From an uncultured Porphyromonadaceae bacterium (GTDB taxonomy: Bacteria; Bacteroidota; Bacteroidia; Bacteroidales; Muribaculaceae), in contig CALDIF010000034.1 in NCBI GenBank assembly GCA_937901905.1, forward strand, positions 1 to 64,000: a DNA stretch of 64,000 bases. The letters run 5' to 3'. Of the stretch, positions 60,466-64,000 are shown one piece after another; within the stretch, counting starts at the first letter, position 1; every line of letters starts with the position of its first letter. Position numbers and translations under genes: made by a program. Under the pieces are notes generated by a model. That model made no database searches. It was not told the origin of the DNA and saw only the letters and a program-made list of their open reading frames with translations.

Positions 60466-61511
60466 ACACCGGCTCGGAGCAAGCATTATCAGCAACGGTT
60501 GTGACGGGTGAACGGCAAGCATGGCTTGACTATGCTCGAGTGTTGTTATTGGCATTGATAGTGTTGCATCACTCTCACCCTCGCATCGCAGTGTTCGATC
60601 AAATGCTTGTCGACCTTGCGATGCCGTTGTTCTTCCTCTTGTCGGGCTTGTTGTATAATGTTGCCCGTTATCGTGACTCTTTCACGTTGTTTGTCCGCAC
60701 TCGAGTCACGCGACTGTTGGTGCCGTACTTTGCTATCTCGGCATTGTTTTACGTCCTGTGGCTTATTGTCGGGCGTTATATGGTGGGAGGCAGCGAACTT
60801 GACATCGAGTGGTGGAAACCCGTTGTCGAGTGTGTCAAGGGCGAGCCGTCGACCGTGTGCGGCACCTTTTGGTTTGTAGCGTGCCTCGTGTCGATACAGT
60901 TGTTGTACTACTGTCTTGACCGCCTGTTACCCCCTATCTTGATATTGCCGGTTGCTTTATTACTTGCCGTGGTAAGTCGTTTCCTACCGGGAATAGGGGT
61001 GTGGAACATGAGCAATGCGATGGTGTATTTACCGCTTTTCGTCATCGGTAGCATGCTACGCAAATATCGTCTTGCCGGTAATTGTGAAAGTGCTGCGGTT
61101 GCAACTCTTGCCCTGCTCGCCGGTTGCGTGTTGATGTACATTGCAGTGACTCGTTTTGAGTACTTGACCTTGCCGTACTCGTTACTCAATCTGTCGGCTG
61201 TAGCACTGTTGAGCGTGCCGCTGACGACCTTGACAATGAAGTCGGCAACGAGGTGGGGGCAGGTAACGTGGATTGAGAATATTGCCACAGCAAGCCTTGC
61301 CTATCTCGCAATACAAAACTACGGTATCGGAGTGATGCGAGTGGTACTCTCGCGCATTATGACCGAGAGCGAGTTTAACGCGGCACTGTGGCTTAAACCG
61401 GTGATTGCAGTTGTTGTTTTCATCGCCATTTATCCACTCGCGGTGATAATATTGCGTTATGTGCCGGCACTCACCGGAGCCTCAAAGCGGCGAAAAAATA
61501 ATAACACTTAA
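60462..61511 (+). CDS. Acyltransferase 3 family membrane protein
   Basis: 349-residue multi-pass O-acyltransferase (OafA/OatA/NodX type). The N-terminus has WLDYARVLLLALIVLHHSHP, with the family Arg and His in the first helix, then PLFFLLSGLLY and RVTRLLVPYF. About ten membrane helices. It probably acetylates an envelope glycan; the substrate is unknown. It is coupled to the upstream lipoprotein gene. Confidence 0.85.
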   Translation: MNTGSEQALSATVVTGERQAWLDYARVLLLALIVLHHSHPRIAVFDQMLVDLAMPLFFLLSGLLYNVARYRDSFTLFVRTRVTRLLVPYFAISALFYVLWLIVGRYMVGGSELDIEWWKPVVECVKGEPSTVCGTFWFVACLVSIQLLYYCLDRLLPPILILPVALLLAVVSRFLPGIGVWNMSNAMVYLPLFVIGSMLRKYRLAGNCESAAVATLALLAGCVLMYIAVTRFEYLTLPYSLLNLSAVALLSVPLTTLTMKSATRWGQVTWIENIATASLAYLAIQNYGIGVMRVVLSRIMTESEFNAALWLKPVIAVVVFIAIYPLAVIILRYVPALTGASKRRKNNNT

Positions 61512-61565
61512 TAATAAACCGATAAAGTGTCTGAACGACACCGCGGTTAAATCAGTAAATATCAG

Positions 61566-62177
61566 ATGACATTCAGCGAACAAGCCAACCGTATTTTTGA
61601 CGAGGCAGTTGCTTTGTATCACCGCACCGACGATGTTGACGCTGTCTTTGTAAATCCCTATAAGCCCGGAACCATTGAGGCTGTCTTGACCGACAAATGT
61701 CTTGTTGATGCAGTCCAATGGCATCTTGAGGACATTATTCGCGACCCCGAAATTGACCCCGTTGATGCTCTTGCCATCAAGCGTCGCATTGACCGCAGTA
61801 ACCAGGTGCGTACTGACATGGTGGAGGAAATTGACCAATACTTCAGGAGGCTTTATTCTGCCGTGACCGTGTTACCCGATGCAACGATCAATACCGAGAG
61901 CCCGGCATGGGCGATTGATCGCTTGTCCATATTGGCACTTAAACTGTGGCACATGCGTGAGCAATGCGAGAGAACCGATGCCTCGACCGAGCATGTGCAG
62001 CGTAGTCGTTCAAAACTCGCAGTGTTGTCCGAACAGAGAGTAGACTTGTCAACAGCGATTGACCAACTGCTTGACGACATCGCTGCCGGTCGCAAGTACA
62101 TGAAAGTGTACCTGCAGATGAAAATGTATAACGATCCGGAAACCAACCCAATCTTATATGGCAACAAAAGCAAATGA
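61566..62177 (+). CDS. DUF4254 family protein
   Basis: 203-residue helical protein of DUF4254, a Bacteroidetes family with no known function. Segments such as WHLEDIIRDPEIDP, LAIKRRIDRSNQVRTDMVEEID and LSILALKLWHMREQ fit the family pattern as I remember it. It overlaps the next gene by 20 bp in a different frame. Its position next to glycosyltransferases suggests a role in glycan assembly (inference). Confidence 0.8.
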   Translation: MTFSEQANRIFDEAVALYHRTDDVDAVFVNPYKPGTIEAVLTDKCLVDAVQWHLEDIIRDPEIDPVDALAIKRRIDRSNQVRTDMVEEIDQYFRRLYSAVTVLPDATINTESPAWAIDRLSILALKLWHMREQCERTDASTEHVQRSRSKLAVLSEQRVDLSTAIDQLLDDIAAGRKYMKVYLQMKMYNDPETNPILYGNKSK

Positions 62178-63240
62178 GCCCTCGCGAACGGTGCTGGTAA
62201 TTCGTTTTACCGCGTTGGGCGACGTGGCAATGGTGATACCGGTGCTGTATCCGGTGTGTCGTGCCAACCCCGATACACGCTTTGTGATGCTCACACAAGA
62301 ATGGTCTGCAACGATGATGATTAATGCGCCTGAGAACCTTGTTCTCAGGGGTATTAACGTGCGCGACAAGCACATGAGCATTTGGGCAATGTGGGGTTTT
62401 GCCGCACGCCTTAACGATGAATTTCATTTTGATGCGGTTGCCGACTTGCATGGTGTGTGGCGCTCGTGGGCTATTGACCTTCGACTGAAGTTATCGGGAG
62501 TTAAGGTAGCACAAGTTAACAAGTGGCGCAAGGCTCGACGACAGTTGGTGTCGGGGCGCAGCAAGGAGGCTGTTCCGAACACGGTGACACGTTATCGCGC
62601 TGTTTTTGCCGAGTTGGGCCTGACGTTACCCCCTGCCGACGAGTTCACGACCATTATTGACGACGGACCCGAATTATCGTCAATGCTCGCTCCCGAGAAA
62701 GGTGTTGACGAGCGTTGGATTGCCGTGTCTCCGTTCAGCAGCCATCCCACTAAGGTGTACCCATTTGAACGTGTTGCCGCCATGGTGGTCGCTTTGGCTT
62801 CTCGCCCCAATTATCATGTGTTCCTCTTCGGTGGTGGCAAGCAGGAAAAGATAACGCTGCGCCCCCTCGGTAAAAACCTCGATCGAGTAGTCAGTCTTGC
62901 CGAAATTCGACACGGTTTTGAAGACGAGTTCGCCGTGTTGAGCCGATGCGATGCAATGGTGAGCATGGACTCTGCTAACATGCACCTCGCCTCCTTGGTC
63001 GGACTTCCCGTGATTGGCATATGGGGACCGACGACACCGGCTTGCGGCTTCATGGGCTATAATCAAGACATCAATAACGTGGTTGAGCGCAAGGACTTGA
63101 GTTGTCGCCCTTGTTCAATATACGGTGAGCGCAAGTGCCGTTACGGCGACACGCATTGTCTTGATATTGATCCCGAGGAAATTGTGGAGCGCGTTGTGAA
63201 CTTGGTTGAAGGTCGTCGCAATTCAACTGTTGAAAAATGA
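62158..63240 (+). CDS. Glycosyltransferase family 9 (heptosyltransferase-like)
   Basis: 360-residue GT9 enzyme. N-terminal VIRFTALGDVAMVIPVLYPV is the ADP-heptose transferase opening. The donor half has SMDSANMHLASLVGLPVIGIWGPTTP, the GT9 signature, and a C-terminal cysteine cluster (CRPCSIYGERKCRYGDTHC). It likely adds a core sugar to lipopolysaccharide. It overlaps DUF4254 upstream and the epimerase downstream (ATGA). Confidence 0.92.
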   Translation: MATKANEPSRTVLVIRFTALGDVAMVIPVLYPVCRANPDTRFVMLTQEWSATMMINAPENLVLRGINVRDKHMSIWAMWGFAARLNDEFHFDAVADLHGVWRSWAIDLRLKLSGVKVAQVNKWRKARRQLVSGRSKEAVPNTVTRYRAVFAELGLTLPPADEFTTIIDDGPELSSMLAPEKGVDERWIAVSPFSSHPTKVYPFERVAAMVVALASRPNYHVFLFGGGKQEKITLRPLGKNLDRVVSLAEIRHGFEDEFAVLSRCDAMVSMDSANMHLASLVGLPVIGIWGPTTPACGFMGYNQDINNVVERKDLSCRPCSIYGERKCRYGDTHCLDIDPEEIVERVVNLVEGRRNSTVEK

Positions 63241-64000
63241 AAATTTTGATTACCGGAGCCGGTGGTTTCATTGGCGGACATCTTGTTGCCGAGGCATTGG
63301 AACGTGGCATGGAAGTGTGGGCTGCGGTGAGGAAAACCACGTCGCGAGAATTTCTTGCCGATGAGCGCATCAATTTTCTCACGCTCGATTATAGTAGTGA
63401 GGAGGCTTTGGAAACGATTATAAGCACTCACATTCGAGAGCACGGCACATGGGATTATATCGTCCACAATTTGGGGGTGACAAAGGCTGTCAACTATCTC
63501 GATTTTGAACGTGTTAACTACGGTTACATGAAAACCCTGGTTGATGTGTTGCGTGGATTGGGTGCGTTGCCTCGCGTGTTCTTGTTGATGAGTAGCCTCA
63601 GCGTGATGGGCGTGGGTGATGAAGTTGATTACAAGCCTTTTGACGACAATAGTATTCCGCTGCCCAACACACGCTACGGTGTTTCCAAACTCAAGGCAGA
63701 GACCTATCTGCAAAGCATAGAGGGTATGCCTTACACGATTTTTCGTTGCACCGGAGTGTACGGTCCGCATGAGCGTGATTATTACTTGATGCTCAAGAGT
63801 ATAAAGCGAGGTGTGGATTTCGGCGTGGGTTTCAAGAAGCAAATGTTGACCTTTATCTACGTTAAGGATTTGGCTGTTGCTGTCATGGAAGCATTGCAGC
63901 GAGGTCCCCTACGCAGGGCGTACTACATCAGTGAACCCCGTGCTTACACCCAAGCCGAGTTTCGCGAGTTGGCTTGCAAGTTGTTGGGCAAGCGAGTTGT
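63237..64000 (+). CDS. NAD-dependent epimerase/dehydratase, partial
   Basis: At least 254 residues, running off the right edge. The N-terminus MKILITGAGGFIGGHLVAE has the extended-SDR nucleotide motif GxxGxxG. SSLSVMG supplies the Ser, and YGVSK supplies the YxxxK pair. FRCTGVYGPHERD follows. It starts with ATG 63237 overlapping the GT9 stop by 4 bp. It is probably a sugar-nucleotide modifying enzyme of the glycan cluster; the sugar is unknown. Confidence 0.9.
   Translation, partial: MKILITGAGGFIGGHLVAEALERGMEVWAAVRKTTSREFLADERINFLTLDYSSEEALETIISTHIREHGTWDYIVHNLGVTKAVNYLDFERVNYGYMKTLVDVLRGLGALPRVFLLMSSLSVMGVGDEVDYKPFDDNSIPLPNTRYGVSKLKAETYLQSIEGMPYTIFRCTGVYGPHERDYYLMLKSIKRGVDFGVGFKKQMLTFIYVKDLAVAVMEALQRGPLRRAYYISEPRAYTQAEFRELACKLLGKRV

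Noticed and set aside
1..64000. tRNA, rRNA, insertion sequences and prophage
   Set aside because: No tRNA-like T-arm or cloverleaf, rRNA segment, transposase or integrase was recognised by eye; a tRNAscan/ISfinder run would be needed to exclude them fully.

Overview
Most of this window looks like a chromosome segment from a gut-type Bacteroidales bacterium, most likely Muribaculaceae-like, although the family assignment is inference. The evidence is Bacteroidetes-style promoters (TTTG about 20 bases before TAnnTTTG), weak Shine-Dalgarno signals, and Bacteroidales-typical families: BspA-type leucine-rich repeats with a C-terminal dockerin, a FISUMP-like secreted protein, DUF4254, and a nucleoside kinase fused to tRNA-synthetase-like domains. 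The first ~1.25 kb is different. It carries a waaA fragment and a DUF374 acyltransferase with good Shine-Dalgarno sites and an alphaproteobacterial look. It is followed by a fragment of a homing-endonuclease-like gene. This left end is either a foreign insertion or, more likely, an assembly chimera.

Layout: 1.5-6.5 kb (minus) holds the DUF177-rpmF-fabH-era-der operon and rnhB. 6.8-14.8 kb (plus) holds a large secreted M6 metalloprotease, an NfeD/SPFH pair, a GT4 glycosyltransferase, recF and a DUF721 gene. 14.9-30.3 kb (minus) holds a lipoprotein and a degenerate trypsin-like protein, a POT transporter, sufE, a ComM-like ATPase, a polyprenyl synthase, an orphan LytTR regulator, a nucleoside kinase/M50 protease/glutathione peroxidase/nadA operon, then an AT-rich non-coding block, then a metallo-beta-lactamase protein, a histidine kinase and dnaX. 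From 30.5 kb nearly everything is on the plus strand: mnmG-apt-uvrC-dtd, a candidate small RNA, a Ser/Thr-kinase/FHA cassette of about ten genes (36.0-45.9 kb), ybeY (minus), the second half of the division and cell wall cluster (murE-mraY-murD-ftsW-murG-murC-ftsQ-ftsA-ftsZ), serS, and the start of a surface-glycan cluster that runs off the end.

Two points stand out. First, this appears to be the replication-origin region. The block at 26.1-26.5 kb has five consensus DnaA boxes in 223 bp beside a very AT-rich stretch, two perfect 16-bp parS sites lie at 32.4 and 33.6 kb (one inside uvrC), and gene polarity flips at 30.4 kb next to dnaX and mnmG. Second, the 36-46 kb cassette combines a LytTR regulator, two zinc-ribbon FHA proteins, a very acidic repeat protein, a transmembrane Hanks-type kinase, and five exported proteins including an HExxH metallopeptidase and a TPR/beta-barrel protein. 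It reads as an uncharacterised phosphorylation-controlled envelope system, placed where the missing first half of the division cluster (mraZ-rsmH-ftsL-ftsI) would be expected.

All calls are from reading the sequence only; no database search was run.
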